Positions 53,141 to 61,222 of a stretch of DNA of 64,000 nt are shown one piece after another; position 1 is the stretch's first letter, and each line of letters starts with the position of its first letter. Source of the stretch: Bacteroidales bacterium (GTDB taxonomy: Bacteria > Bacteroidota > Bacteroidia > Bacteroidales > F082); contig JAFPWT010000018.1 in NCBI GenBank assembly GCA_017394865.1, positions 1-64,000 on the forward strand, in the 5' to 3' direction. The translations under genes and the position numbers were made by a program. The notes beneath the pieces are model-generated. The model was not told the DNA's origin. It did not search any database and was given only the letters and a program-made list of their open reading frames with translations.

Positions 53141-53911
53141 ATGAAGAAGATCATCTCCTTATTGACCAAAATATTCCCCCGTCAGTTTTTGATCCGGTGT
53201 AGCTACCTTTTCAGTCTTCTGATCCGGCCTCTCTACTGGGGAAACAAGGTGGAATGCCCCGTCTGCGGCAAGCATTTCCGTAAGTTTCTGCCTTATGGCT
53301 ATGGACAGGCAGTGGATAACAGGATGTGCCCCAAATGTCTCTCGTTGGAGCGTCATCGTTTGTTGTGGCTTTACCTGAAGGAGAAGACGGATTTCTTCAC
53401 GGCGCCGCTGAAGGTCCTGCATTTCGCTCCCGAACAGCCTTATCTGAAGCGTTTCCGTGCTTTGAAGAACTTGGATTATACCACCGCCGACCTCGATTCG
53501 CCCATTGCCGACCTCCATCTCGATGTGACGGCCATTGACCAACCTTCGGATACCTATGACGTGGTGATTTGCAACCATGTGCTGGAGCATGTGAGCGATG
53601 CCAACAAAGCCTTTAAGGAGATCCAACGCATCCTGAAACCTGGCGGCTGGGCCATCTTGCTGGTGCCCATCAACCCTGACGTGGACACCTTCGAGGATCC
53701 TTCCATCACCGACCCCAAGGAACGCGAGCGCCTCTTTGGCCAGTATGACCATGTACGTCAGTTCGGCCGCGACTATGCCGATGTGCTGCGCAAGGCCGGT
53801 TTCGAGGTGGTGGAGGATAGGCTCTACTACGAGCTCTCAGATGAGCAACGTCAAAGGATGAGGCTCGCCCGTCGAGGGGAAGAGATAATCTATAGATGTG
53901 AGAAAAGATAA
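53141..53911 (+). CDS. SAM-dependent methyltransferase with N-terminal zinc-ribbon-like motif
   Basis: 256 aa. A hydrophobic N-terminus (about residues 4-32) precedes a Cys4 set, CPVC at 39-42 and CPKC at 63-66, probably binding zinc. A class I methyltransferase domain follows: KVLHFAPEQ (motif I region), YTTADLDSP, YDVVICNHVLEHVSDANKAF and RILKPGGWAIL. It is last in the heptose operon, 6 bp after the glycosyltransferase, and may methylate the glycan, but small-molecule or protein substrates are also possible. A strong terminator follows. Confidence 0.85.
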   Translation: MKKIISLLTKIFPRQFLIRCSYLFSLLIRPLYWGNKVECPVCGKHFRKFLPYGYGQAVDNRMCPKCLSLERHRLLWLYLKEKTDFFTAPLKVLHFAPEQPYLKRFRALKNLDYTTADLDSPIADLHLDVTAIDQPSDTYDVVICNHVLEHVSDANKAFKEIQRILKPGGWAILLVPINPDVDTFEDPSITDPKERERLFGQYDHVRQFGRDYADVLRKAGFEVVEDRLYYELSDEQRQRMRLARRGEEIIYRCEKR

Positions 53912-53914
53912 CTA

Positions 53915-53941
53915 AAGAAGGCCGCTATCAGCGGCCTTCTT
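53915..53941. terminator. Bidirectional terminator between heptose operon and rpmH
   Basis: AAGAAGGCCGCT and AGCGGCCTTCTT form a perfect 12-bp stem with a 3-nt loop. T-rich tails occur on both sides, so it can serve the plus-strand heptose operon and the minus-strand rpmH transcript. Confidence 0.85.
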
Positions 53942-53986
53942 AGATACCTTAAATAAGAAATAGAAACGGCTTCTAATATCTTTATT

Positions 53987-54133
53987 TTAGTATTCGTCAG
54001 AAACAGTGAGTCTCTTTCTGCCTTTAGCTCTTCTGCGGGCTAAGACCTTGCGGCCGTTGGCAGTTGACATTCTCTCTCTGAAACCATGTTTGTTTCTGCG
54101 TTTTCTGTTCGATGGTTGGAAAGTGCGTTTCAT
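53987..54133 (-). CDS. rpmH: 50S ribosomal protein L34
   Basis: 48 aa, very basic. It begins [20 protein letters not shown] and continues with [20 protein letters not shown], the invariant L34 signature, ending TVSDEY. It is a structural protein of the large ribosomal subunit. In many bacteria it sits next to rnpA and dnaA, but here it stands alone, as is common in Bacteroidota. It has its own promoter at 54190-54219 and shares the bidirectional terminator downstream. Confidence 0.97.
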   Translation of the reverse strand: MKRTFQPSNRKRRNKHGFRERMSTANGRKVLARRRAKGRKRLTVSDEY

Positions 54134-54189
54134 TTTCGTATATGTATTTGTTTATTTCTAAAAAATAGATACCCCTTGATTTGGGACTG

Positions 54190-54219
54190 CAAAATTACAA
54201 AATATTTTGTTCAACGCAA
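54190..54219 (-). promoter_or_regulatory. rpmH promoter
   Basis: On the minus strand TTG at 54219-54217 is followed after 19 nt by TAATTTTG at 54197-54190, then C. This is the best -33/-7 pair in the window by spacing. It leaves a leader of about 50 nt and begins just after the pepD stop. Confidence 0.7.
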
Positions 54220-54232
54220 CTTTTTTTGAAAA

Positions 54233-55687
54233 TTATTTTTCGGGGATGTTTTTCAGGGTCTCAACTAGGAACTCCCAGAACGGGTTGACGCTCTCGATAA
54301 GCAGGGCCTCGTCGGGGGAATGGGGGTGCACCAAAGTCGGGCCAAAACTCACCATATCCCAGTTCGGATACTTCGAGCCGAGGATACCGCATTCGAGACC
54401 GGCGTGGATGACCATCACCTTGGGCTCTTTGCCGAACTTGGTCTTGTAGACGGCCTTCATGGTGTTGAGGATCGGGGACTCGGGGTTCGGCTTCCAGCCT
54501 GGGTAGTCGCCGGTGGAGTAGGCCTCGGCGCCGTTGTCGGTGAGGTTCTTGCGGATCTGCTCGGCCAGCTTTGCCTTGTCGGCGTCGACGAGGCTGCGGG
54601 TCAACGAGGCGCATACGATCTTGCCGTCTTCCATCTTGATGGTGGCGAGATTCGACGAGGTCTCAGTGGTGCCTTCGAAGTCATTCGACATGGCGATGAC
54701 GCCGTTGGGATAACGGGCGATGGCGCAGAACATGTTGTCCTGGGTAGTGAGGTCGATGACCTGTTTGGGCATCTCGACGGGTTCGCAGAGGATGGCCAGT
54801 TCAGGCTCGATGCCTTCGAACTCATCTTTTACGATGGCTTCGTATTCCTTGGCGTATTCCTCAAACTCGGCTTTCTTGGCTTCGGGGACGACCACGATGG
54901 CCATGGCTTCTCTTGGGATGGCGTTGCGGAGGCTGCCGCCGTCGATGCAGGCCATGCGGAGGCCGTATTTCTCAGCGGCCATCAGCATCATGGTGTTGAG
55001 TACCTTGTTGGCGTTGGCGCGACCCAGGTTGATGTCCATGCCGGAGTGTCCGCCCTTGAGGCCTTTCACGAAGAGTTTATAGGCGATCATGCCAGCAGGG
55101 ACGTCTTCGAACTTGGGTGTCCAGGTACCGATGTTGTCGATGCCGCCGGCGCAGCCCACGTAGAGCTCGCCTTCGGTCTCAGAGTCCATGTTGAGCAGGA
55201 TGTCGCCGTGCAGCACACCCGACTTCAGCAGGTTGGCACCCGTCATGCCGGTTTCCTCGTCGATGGTGAAGAGGGCCTCGACGGGACCGTGTTCCACGTC
55301 AGTGGCTTCGAGCACTGCCATGGCGGCGGCGGCGCCCAGACCGTCGTCAGCGCCGAGGGTGGTGCCGTTGGCCTTCACCCAACCGTCCTCGATGTGGGTC
55401 TCGATGGGGTCGTTCTCAAAGTCATGCGGGTTGCCGTCGTTCTTCTGCGGCACCATGTCGAGGTGGGCCTGCAGGATGACGCCCTTGCGGCCTTCCATGC
55501 CGGGAGTGGCGGGCTTGCGGATGATCACGTTGCCGCATTCGTCGACCATGGTCTCAAGGCCGTGATCCTCGCCCCATTGCTTCATGAAGGCGATCACTTT
55601 GGCTTCTTTCTTCGAGGGACGCGGGATCTGCGTCAGGCTGTGGAAGTTCTTCCAAATGCCACTGGGAATTAATTCTTGAATTGTCAT
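54233..55687 (-). CDS. pepD: Aminoacyl-histidine dipeptidase (M20 family, PepD)
   Basis: 484 aa cytosolic zinc dipeptidase. The M20 metal-site motifs are in order: LQAHLDMVPQK (His and Asp), TLGADDGLGAAAAMAVLEA (bridging Asp), FTIDEETGMTGANLL (catalytic and metal Glu) and MDSETEGELYVGCAGG. The C-terminal AGLECGILGSKYPNWDMVSFGP supplies the last His/Glu region. The length matches PepD (about 485 aa). It cleaves Xaa-His and other dipeptides. It lies 12 bp downstream of the ABC transporter gene and may be in one unit with purB and that transporter. Confidence 0.95.
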   Translation of the reverse strand: MTIQELIPSGIWKNFHSLTQIPRPSKKEAKVIAFMKQWGEDHGLETMVDECGNVIIRKPATPGMEGRKGVILQAHLDMVPQKNDGNPHDFENDPIETHIEDGWVKANGTTLGADDGLGAAAAMAVLEATDVEHGPVEALFTIDEETGMTGANLLKSGVLHGDILLNMDSETEGELYVGCAGGIDNIGTWTPKFEDVPAGMIAYKLFVKGLKGGHSGMDINLGRANANKVLNTMMLMAAEKYGLRMACIDGGSLRNAIPREAMAIVVVPEAKKAEFEEYAKEYEAIVKDEFEGIEPELAILCEPVEMPKQVIDLTTQDNMFCAIARYPNGVIAMSNDFEGTTETSSNLATIKMEDGKIVCASLTRSLVDADKAKLAEQIRKNLTDNGAEAYSTGDYPGWKPNPESPILNTMKAVYKTKFGKEPKVMVIHAGLECGILGSKYPNWDMVSFGPTLVHPHSPDEALLIESVNPFWEFLVETLKNIPEK

Positions 55688-55699
55688 AGGTTTGTATTT

Positions 55700-57532
55700 T
55701 TAATTAAACGATTGTAGATCTGTCAGTTTCTTGTAAACGCCATTCAAGGCGATGAGCTCATCGTGTTTGCCACGCTCGATGATCTTGCCTTTCTGCATGA
55801 CGACGATCTCGTCGGCGTGCTGGATGGTGGAGAGTCGGTGGGCGATGACGATGGAGGTGCGTTGGCTCATCACCTTGGCCAAGGCGTCCTGCACCAAGCG
55901 CTCCGACTCTGTATCAAGCGACGAGGTGGCTTCGTCCAGTATTAATATAGGTGGGTTCTTCAGCACGGCACGGGCGATGCTGAGACGCTGCCGCTGTCCA
56001 CCGCTGAGGTTCATGCCACGGTCGCCGATGTTAGTGTCGTAGCCATGCTCCATTTCCATGATGAACTCATGGGCATTGGCGATCTTGGCAGCCTCGATGA
56101 CGGCTTCCTTCGACACGTTCTCCATGCCGAAAGCGATGTTGTTGAACACCGTGTCGTTGAACAAGATGCTCTCCTGGGTGACGATACCCATCAGCCCACG
56201 CAGGTCGCTGATCTTGTAGTCGCGGATGTCATGTCCGTCAATAAATATGTTGCCTTCGCACACGTCGTAGAAGCGGGGTAGGAGGTCGGCCAAAGTAGAC
56301 TTGCCACCGCCGCTCTCACCTACTAGGGCAATGACTTTCCCTTTGGGAATCTTCAGGTTGACATCCTTCAAAACGTCGTCTTTCTCATAACGGAAGGTGA
56401 CGTTCTGATAGTGGATCTCTTCATTGAAGTCCTTGATCTCCAGCGCGTCTTTCTTCTCGGTGATCACCTCGTCCTCATCCATAAACTCGAAAATGCGGTC
56501 GGCCGAGGCCATGCCTTTCTTGATGTTGAAATAGCCTTGGGCGAACGACTTGATGGGAGGGATGATTTGTGAGAAGACAACGATATAGCTGATAAAGCCA
56601 GCGGCACTCAAGGTGCTGGTTCCACCAAGAATCATGTTGCCACCGAACCATAGCACGATGATGACTACGATGGCGGAGAGGAATTCGCTCATCGGTGAGC
56701 TCATGTCGCGTTTGCGGTGCACGCCCAGCAGCGACTTGGAGTAGGTGTCGTTTTGCTCGCCGAATTTTTTTCTCAGATAGCCGATGGCGTTGAATCCCTT
56801 GATGATCCTTAGTCCGGAGATGCTCTCCTCGATGGTGGCAGTGATGCCGGCCAGCCGGTTTTGGGTATCTTTCGACTCTTTCTTCAATGCCTTGCCGATG
56901 CGTCCGATGACGAGTCCTGCCGCGGGTAGCAACACCAGTACAAACAAGGTGAGCCGAGCGCTTTGGCTTAACAGGAAGGCGAAATAGAAGATGATGGTCA
57001 GCGGGTCTTTGATGAGCGACTCGATCCAGTTGAGGATGGAAACCTCCACCTCCTGCACGTCGTTGGTGATGCGCGACATGATATCGCCTTTCTTCTGCTT
57101 GCTGTAGAACGAGAGCGGCAGCACCAGGATCTTGCCGTAAAGATCCTTGCGCAGGTCTTTGATGGTGCCTACACGGACCTTGGCCATGGTGTAATAAGCG
57201 AAGAAACGTCCAATGTTGCGGAAGAGGAAGGAAGCGAGCATCACCAAGCAGATAAGGACAAGGGCGTAGCGCTGTCCGTGGTCGTAGATGATGTTGCTCA
57301 TCATGTAGTTGAGGTAGCTCATCAGATAGTCGGAGGTGAGGGCGAACTGGGGTTCGGCCACCGCCTCGATATCGCCGGTCTGGAAGAGCAGGTTGAGCAT
57401 GGGAACGAGCAGGGCGAAGGAGAACAGGGAGAAGAAGATGGTGAGCAGGTTGAAAAACAAATTCAGCAGCAGCGAGAACCAATAGGGTCTCACGTAACCG
57501 AGAATCCGTTTGAACGACTTGCTTTTTGCCAT
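55700..57532 (-). CDS. MsbA-like ABC exporter (fused membrane and ATPase domains)
   Basis: 610 aa. Six membrane helices lie in residues 1-330. The nucleotide-binding domain carries Walker A GESGGGKST (about 399-407), LSGGQRQRLSIARA (about 508) and Walker B ILDEATSSLD, followed by the H-loop IVIAHRLSTI. This half-transporter layout works as a homodimer. MsbA homologues flip lipid A-core, while others export lipids or drugs, so lipid A transport is likely but not certain. It sits 3 bp after purB and 12 bp before pepD. Confidence 0.88.
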   Translation of the reverse strand: MAKSKSFKRILGYVRPYWFSLLLNLFFNLLTIFFSLFSFALLVPMLNLLFQTGDIEAVAEPQFALTSDYLMSYLNYMMSNIIYDHGQRYALVLICLVMLASFLFRNIGRFFAYYTMAKVRVGTIKDLRKDLYGKILVLPLSFYSKQKKGDIMSRITNDVQEVEVSILNWIESLIKDPLTIIFYFAFLLSQSARLTLFVLVLLPAAGLVIGRIGKALKKESKDTQNRLAGITATIEESISGLRIIKGFNAIGYLRKKFGEQNDTYSKSLLGVHRKRDMSSPMSEFLSAIVVIIVLWFGGNMILGGTSTLSAAGFISYIVVFSQIIPPIKSFAQGYFNIKKGMASADRIFEFMDEDEVITEKKDALEIKDFNEEIHYQNVTFRYEKDDVLKDVNLKIPKGKVIALVGESGGGKSTLADLLPRFYDVCEGNIFIDGHDIRDYKISDLRGLMGIVTQESILFNDTVFNNIAFGMENVSKEAVIEAAKIANAHEFIMEMEHGYDTNIGDRGMNLSGGQRQRLSIARAVLKNPPILILDEATSSLDTESERLVQDALAKVMSQRTSIVIAHRLSTIQHADEIVVMQKGKIIERGKHDELIALNGVYKKLTDLQSFN

Positions 57533-57535
57533 GGT

Positions 57536-58882
57536 TTAATAGTTGAATCCTGTGTAATTTTCAGGGGTGATGGCCCTCAATTCTTCTTTGATGTTTTCCT
57601 TGACAGGTAACGTTTCGATGAAGGCATCTATTGTGTCCTTGTCAATATGCTTGTTGGTTCGTGTGAGGCTTTTCAGCAGTTCGTAGGCACCTTCGATCTG
57701 TTCGCGGCGCAGGATGGTCTGTATGGCTTCGGCCACCACGGCGTAGTTTTGCTGCAGGTCTTGGCGGATCTTATCTTCGTTGAGCAGGAGCTTGTCGAGG
57801 CCTTTCATCAGCGACTTGACGGCGATCAGCGTATGGGCAATCGGCACACCGATGTTGCGGGTGACGGTGGAGTCGGTGAGATCGCGTTGTAGGCGGCTGA
57901 TGGGCAGCTTGGTGCTCAGGAAGGTGAGCACGGCGTTGGCCATGCCGAGGTTGCCTTCGGCATTCTCGAAGTCGATGGGGTTGACCTTGTGGGGCATGGC
58001 CGAGGAGCCTACCTCGCCGGCTTTGATCTTCTGCTTGAAGTATTCCATAGAGACGTACATCCAGATGTCGCGCGACAGGTCGATCAAGATGGTGTTGATT
58101 CTCCGGAGTCCGTCGAAATAAGCGGCCATATAGTCGTAATGCTCGATCTGTGTGGTAGTCGGCTGGCGTTTCAGCTTGAGGCTCTTCTCCACGAAGTGTT
58201 TGGCGAAAGCCGGCCAGTCGATGTCTGGGTAGGCTACCTTATGGGCGTTCATGTTGCCCGTGGCACCGCCGAATTTAGCCGTGAATGGCACGTTGTTGAG
58301 CATCTGGAGTTGGTCCCTGAGGCGTTCCACGAACACATAGATTTCCTTGCCGAGGTGGGTGGGGCTGGCGGGTTGGCCGTGGGTGCGTGCGAGCATAGGG
58401 ATGTCCTTCCACTCCTTGGCCATATCCTTCAATTTGTCGATGACATCCTCGATGGCAGGCTTCACCACCAGTTTGTGGGCTTCCATCATGGAGAGCGGCA
58501 CAGCGGTGTTGTTGATATCCTGCGAGGTCAAGCCGAAGTGCAGGAACTCCTTCCATTTTTCGAGTCCCATCTCGTCGAACTGGCGTTTTAGGTAGTATTC
58601 CACTGCCTTCACGTCGTGGTTGGTGGTCTTCTCGATTTCCTTGATCTCTTCGGCGTCTTCGGTCTGGAACTCTTCATAGATGGCGCGGAGGTCTTCGTAA
58701 TCGCCCTCGAAGTCTTCCAGTTGGGGCAGCGGAATCTCGCACAGGGCGATGAAATACTCCACTTCGACCATCACGCGGTAGCGGATGAGGGCAAATTCGG
58801 AGAAGAAGTCGTTCAGTTCGACGGTTTTGGAATGGTACCGTCCGTCAATGGGGGATATGGCTTTTAAGGGACTGAGGTTCAT
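57536..58882 (-). CDS. purB: Adenylosuccinate lyase
   Basis: 448 aa, cytoplasmic. The fumarase/lyase signature GSSAMPHKVNPIDFENAEGN is intact. TSQDINNTAVPLSM, ARTHGQPASPTHLGKE and the start LKAISPIDGRYHSKT match the longer PurB type. It releases fumarate from SAICAR and adenylosuccinate in purine synthesis. It heads a tight purB-ABC-pepD gene run. Its -7 box lies inside a large palindrome. Confidence 0.96.
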   Translation of the reverse strand: MNLSPLKAISPIDGRYHSKTVELNDFFSEFALIRYRVMVEVEYFIALCEIPLPQLEDFEGDYEDLRAIYEEFQTEDAEEIKEIEKTTNHDVKAVEYYLKRQFDEMGLEKWKEFLHFGLTSQDINNTAVPLSMMEAHKLVVKPAIEDVIDKLKDMAKEWKDIPMLARTHGQPASPTHLGKEIYVFVERLRDQLQMLNNVPFTAKFGGATGNMNAHKVAYPDIDWPAFAKHFVEKSLKLKRQPTTTQIEHYDYMAAYFDGLRRINTILIDLSRDIWMYVSMEYFKQKIKAGEVGSSAMPHKVNPIDFENAEGNLGMANAVLTFLSTKLPISRLQRDLTDSTVTRNIGVPIAHTLIAVKSLMKGLDKLLLNEDKIRQDLQQNYAVVAEAIQTILRREQIEGAYELLKSLTRTNKHIDKDTIDAFIETLPVKENIKEELRAITPENYTGFNY

Positions 58883-58900
58883 AGTATCGTACTAAAATGA

Positions 58901-58937
58901 AAAGTATCGCAAAAATAATGTTTTTTTGCGATACTTT
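58901..58937. repeat. Perfect 15-bp inverted repeat overlapping the purB promoter
   Basis: AAAGTATCGCAAAAA (58901-58915) and TTTTTGCGATACTTT (58923-58937) are exact reverse complements around a 7-nt loop. The structure follows the stop of the small gene at 58956 and also contains the purB -7 box, so it may act as a terminator, an operator or both. Confidence 0.75.
58910..58917 (-). promoter_or_regulatory. -7 promoter box for purB
   Basis: TATTTTTG followed by C on the minus strand, 28 nt before the purB ATG. It lies across one arm and the loop of the 58901-58937 palindrome. Confidence 0.55.
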
Positions 58938-58955
58938 CTTTGGCCTATGGTAAAT

Positions 58956-59329
58956 TTATTGTTTCCTTTTATAGATGCGTTGTAAGAGTTCTATGATGGC
59001 TTTAAGCTGCGGCGGAACGGCACCGCTACTAGTGGCGTAGCGATAATATCGTTCATTTACGATGTACTCCAATATAAACTCAGAACCGTCAATAACATAG
59101 ATGCCTCTTTCGTCTTTAGGACGTCCGGCACTATGGAAAGCATTAATTGCCATTGCCACTGAATCAAGTTCTTCAGAGGAAAGCGTGTATCTACATTTTG
59201 CGACCATTGGGCTGCTTTGCTTTTCAGCGTACTGTCTTTTTGAATCTTGGACTGAACGGTGAACGACACTTGCGACGAAACAGTCAGTGAGAACAATAGA
59301 AACACACCAAGTAAAAATGCTTTTTTCAT
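58956..59329 (-). pseudogene. Small secreted protein gene interrupted by a frameshift
   Basis: The first part, from ATG 59329, encodes a good signal peptide (MKKAFLLGVFLLFSLTVSSQ) and continues in that frame as VSFTVQSKIQKDST. The second part lies in another frame, open from 59207 to 58956, and encodes VAKCRYTLSSEELDSVAMAI ... LKAIIELLQRIYKRKQ. A one-base slip in the A5 run on the minus strand (plus-strand T5 at 59237-59241) would join the two into a single product of about 123 aa. In the first frame the C-terminal sequence looks random (LMLSIVPDVLKTKEASML). No family is recognised. It may be a true pseudogene, a programmed -1 shift or a sequencing error. Confidence 0.6.
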
Positions 59330-59387
59330 GGAACGTTTATTAATGAAAAAGAATAAAAAGAATCGCAAGAATAAAAGGCTAAATAGG

Positions 59388-59699
59388 TTATTTTGCTTGT
59401 TCAGCTTGTTTCTTTGGCTCGCGGCGGGTGTCCCAAAAAGCGGCAATGTAAATGGTTTCACCTTCTATGAAATACACCATCTTACTTAATCCATTGATAA
59501 TAACGCTACGATAGGTTTTAGGACGGTCATCGAAGAGTGGATCAATGGAGCCAATGTTGGGGTGACTTTTCAATATTTTAATGGTTTTACGCACCTCCAA
59601 CAGGAACTTGTCTTTTTGTTTGGTTCCGAACTGCCAGTGAATGTAATTGGCGACATGGTTTCTGCCTTGTCTAGCCTTTGGATCCCAAATAACTTTCAT
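59388..59699 (-). CDS. RelE/ParE-family toxin
   Basis: 103 aa, basic. The pattern KVIWDPKARQGRNHVANYI, RKTIKILKSHPNIGSID, YRSVIINGLSKMVYFIEGETIYIAAFWDTRREP is typical of the RelE/ParE fold. The C-terminal strand region with the conserved aromatic and Arg-rich end is intact. It overlaps the upstream small acidic gene by 4 bp, the usual antitoxin-toxin order. The target, ribosome-bound mRNA or gyrase, cannot be told from sequence alone. Confidence 0.82.
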   Translation of the reverse strand: MKVIWDPKARQGRNHVANYIHWQFGTKQKDKFLLEVRKTIKILKSHPNIGSIDPLFDDRPKTYRSVIINGLSKMVYFIEGETIYIAAFWDTRREPKKQAEQAK

Positions 59700-59974
59700 A
59701 CTGCTTCGGCCATTTCATGTTCTTGCCGTTTCATACGGGCGAAATCTTCTTCCCATTCGTCCCATGCTTCTTCATCGGGGATACCCTTGCCTGCAGCAAA
59801 ATTGGCTTCTGCCTCGTCAAGCATGGCGTTGATTTCCTCCATCGTGTAAGGCTTTAGTTTTTCTTCTTCGCTACGGGCGTGTTCGATCAGGCGCTCGCCT
59901 AACCACTGCATGTTGCTTGGTGTGAGGGTGTCGTATAGGTATTCAAGAAGTCCTTTCAGTGTTGCTTCGCTCAT
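59696..59974 (-). CDS. Probable antitoxin partner of RelE/ParE toxin
   Basis: 92 aa, strongly acidic and mostly helical (SEEEKLKPYTMEEINAMLDEAEANF). It lies directly upstream of the RelE/ParE-like toxin with an ATGA overlap. No DNA-binding domain is recognised by eye. The N-terminal LKGLLEYLYDTLTPSNMQWLGERL may contain one or may be a dimer module. Function is inferred mainly from context. Confidence 0.7.
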   Translation of the reverse strand: MSEATLKGLLEYLYDTLTPSNMQWLGERLIEHARSEEEKLKPYTMEEINAMLDEAEANFAAGKGIPDEEAWDEWEEDFARMKRQEHEMAEAV

Positions 59975-59997
59975 GATGTTTCGTTTTTGATTTGTTG

Positions 59998-60005
59998 CAA
60001 AAATA
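59998..60005 (-). promoter_or_regulatory. -7 promoter box for toxin-antitoxin operon
   Basis: TATTTTTG followed by C on the minus strand, 24 nt before the antitoxin ATG and directly after the fba terminator. Confidence 0.55.
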
Positions 60006-60026
60006 CAACTTTTTTGTTAAAAAAAG

Positions 60027-60057
60027 AAAAATCCGCCAAACAATTTGACGGATTTTT
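60027..60057 (-). terminator. Rho-independent terminator of fba
   Basis: AAAAATCCG(C)CAAA pairs with TTTGACGGATTTTT over 14 bp with one wobble around a CAA loop. On the minus strand it is followed by CTTTTTTT. It lies 28 bp after the fba stop. Confidence 0.85.
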
Positions 60058-60084
60058 CTTCACTTACATAAAAACTATGTTGCC

Positions 60085-61092
60085 TTATGCCTGCTGTAAC
60101 TTGTCGTTAGATCCCAAGACGTTGACAATCTTATGGATATAAAGCTTCTTCATGTTGTCGCGGGCGGGACCGAGGTACTTGCGCGGGTCGAACTCGGCGG
60201 GTTTCTCGGCGAAGGTCTTGCGGATGGCGGCGGTCATGGCCAGACGGCTGTCGCTATCGATGTTGATCTTGCAGACTGCGCTCTTGGCGGCCTTGCGGAG
60301 CTGCTCCTCGGGGATGCCCACAGCGGCTTTCAGGCTGCCACCGTTGGCGTTGATGGTGTCGACTTCCTCTTGTGGAACGGAGGATGAACCGTGCAGCACG
60401 ATGGGGAAGCCGGGGAGTTTCTTCTCGATGGCTTCAAGCACGTCGAAGGCCAACGGAGGGGGAACCAAACGACCTGTAGCGGGATCCACGGTGCACTGTT
60501 CGGGAGTGAACTTATAGGCGCCGTGTGAGGTGCCGATGCTGATGGCGAGGCTGTCCACACCGGTTTTGGTCACGAAGTCGATCACTTCTTCGGGTTTGGT
60601 GTAGTGGCTCTCTTCGGCGGCCACTTCGTCTTCCACGCCAGCCAACACGCCGAGTTCGCCTTCGACGGTGACATCGAATTGGTGGGCATATTCAACGACT
60701 TTCTTGGTCACTGCCACGTTCTCGTCATAGGGCAGGGCGGAGCCGTCGATCATCACGGATGAGAAGCCCATATCGATGCACGACTTGCAGAGCTCGAAGC
60801 TGTCGCCGTGGTCGAGGTGCAGCACGATCTCAGGATGGGCGCAGCCCAGTTCCTTGGCATATTCTACAGCGCCTTGGGCCATGTAGCGCAGCAACGTCTG
60901 GTTGGCATAGTTGCGGGCGCCTTTCGACACTTGCAGGATGACGGGTGACTTGGTTTCGACAGCGGCCATGATGATGGCTTGCAGCTGTTCCATGTTGTTG
61001 AAGTTGAATGCGGGGATGGCATAGCCGCCATCGACTGCCTTGGCGAACATCGCTCTGGTGTTCACGAGGCCGAGTTCCTTATAACTAATCAT
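60085..61092 (-). CDS. fba: Class II fructose-1,6-bisphosphate aldolase
   Basis: 335 aa, Zn-dependent enzyme of glycolysis and gluconeogenesis. The N-terminus YKELGLVNTRAMFAKAVDGG and YAIPAFNFNNMEQLQAI are typical. HLDHGDSFELCKSCIDMGF (about residues 91-110) holds zinc ligands and the active-site Asp, and VEGELGVLAGVEDEV and IGTSHGAYKF carry further ligands. VLHGSSSVP forms the phosphate site. It is flanked by its own promoter and terminator, so it is a single-gene unit. Confidence 0.96.
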   Translation of the reverse strand: MISYKELGLVNTRAMFAKAVDGGYAIPAFNFNNMEQLQAIIMAAVETKSPVILQVSKGARNYANQTLLRYMAQGAVEYAKELGCAHPEIVLHLDHGDSFELCKSCIDMGFSSVMIDGSALPYDENVAVTKKVVEYAHQFDVTVEGELGVLAGVEDEVAAEESHYTKPEEVIDFVTKTGVDSLAISIGTSHGAYKFTPEQCTVDPATGRLVPPPLAFDVLEAIEKKLPGFPIVLHGSSSVPQEEVDTINANGGSLKAAVGIPEEQLRKAAKSAVCKINIDSDSRLAMTAAIRKTFAEKPAEFDPRKYLGPARDNMKKLYIHKIVNVLGSNDKLQQA

Positions 61093-61132
61093 AATGTGTA
61101 GGTTTAAATTTCAAATTATTGAATATAACCTG

Positions 61133-61140
61133 CAAATATA
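61133..61140 (-). promoter_or_regulatory. -7 promoter box for fba
   Basis: TATATTTG followed by C on the minus strand matches TAnnTTTG, 41 nt before the fba ATG. Confidence 0.6.
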
Positions 61141-61180
61141 CGATTTATTTTTGGATTTTATCCAGCATGGCGAAATAATA

Positions 61181-61212
61181 GAAAAACCCGAAGGGATACC
61201 TCCGGGTTTTTC
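61181..61212 (-). terminator. Rho-independent terminator of the beta-helix lipoprotein gene
   Basis: GAAAAACCCG pairs with CGGGTTTTTC (10 bp) with a partly paired 12-nt interior. On the minus strand it ends in TTTTTC. Confidence 0.75.
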
Positions 61213-61222
61213 GTTGTCATTG

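Noticed and set aside
54320-55672. Long open frame (450 codons) on the plus strand opposite pepD
   Set aside because: It is an antisense shadow. pepD has all M20 motifs in the minus frame, while the plus frame has a Gly/Val/His/Asp-biased composition with no domain and no promoter.
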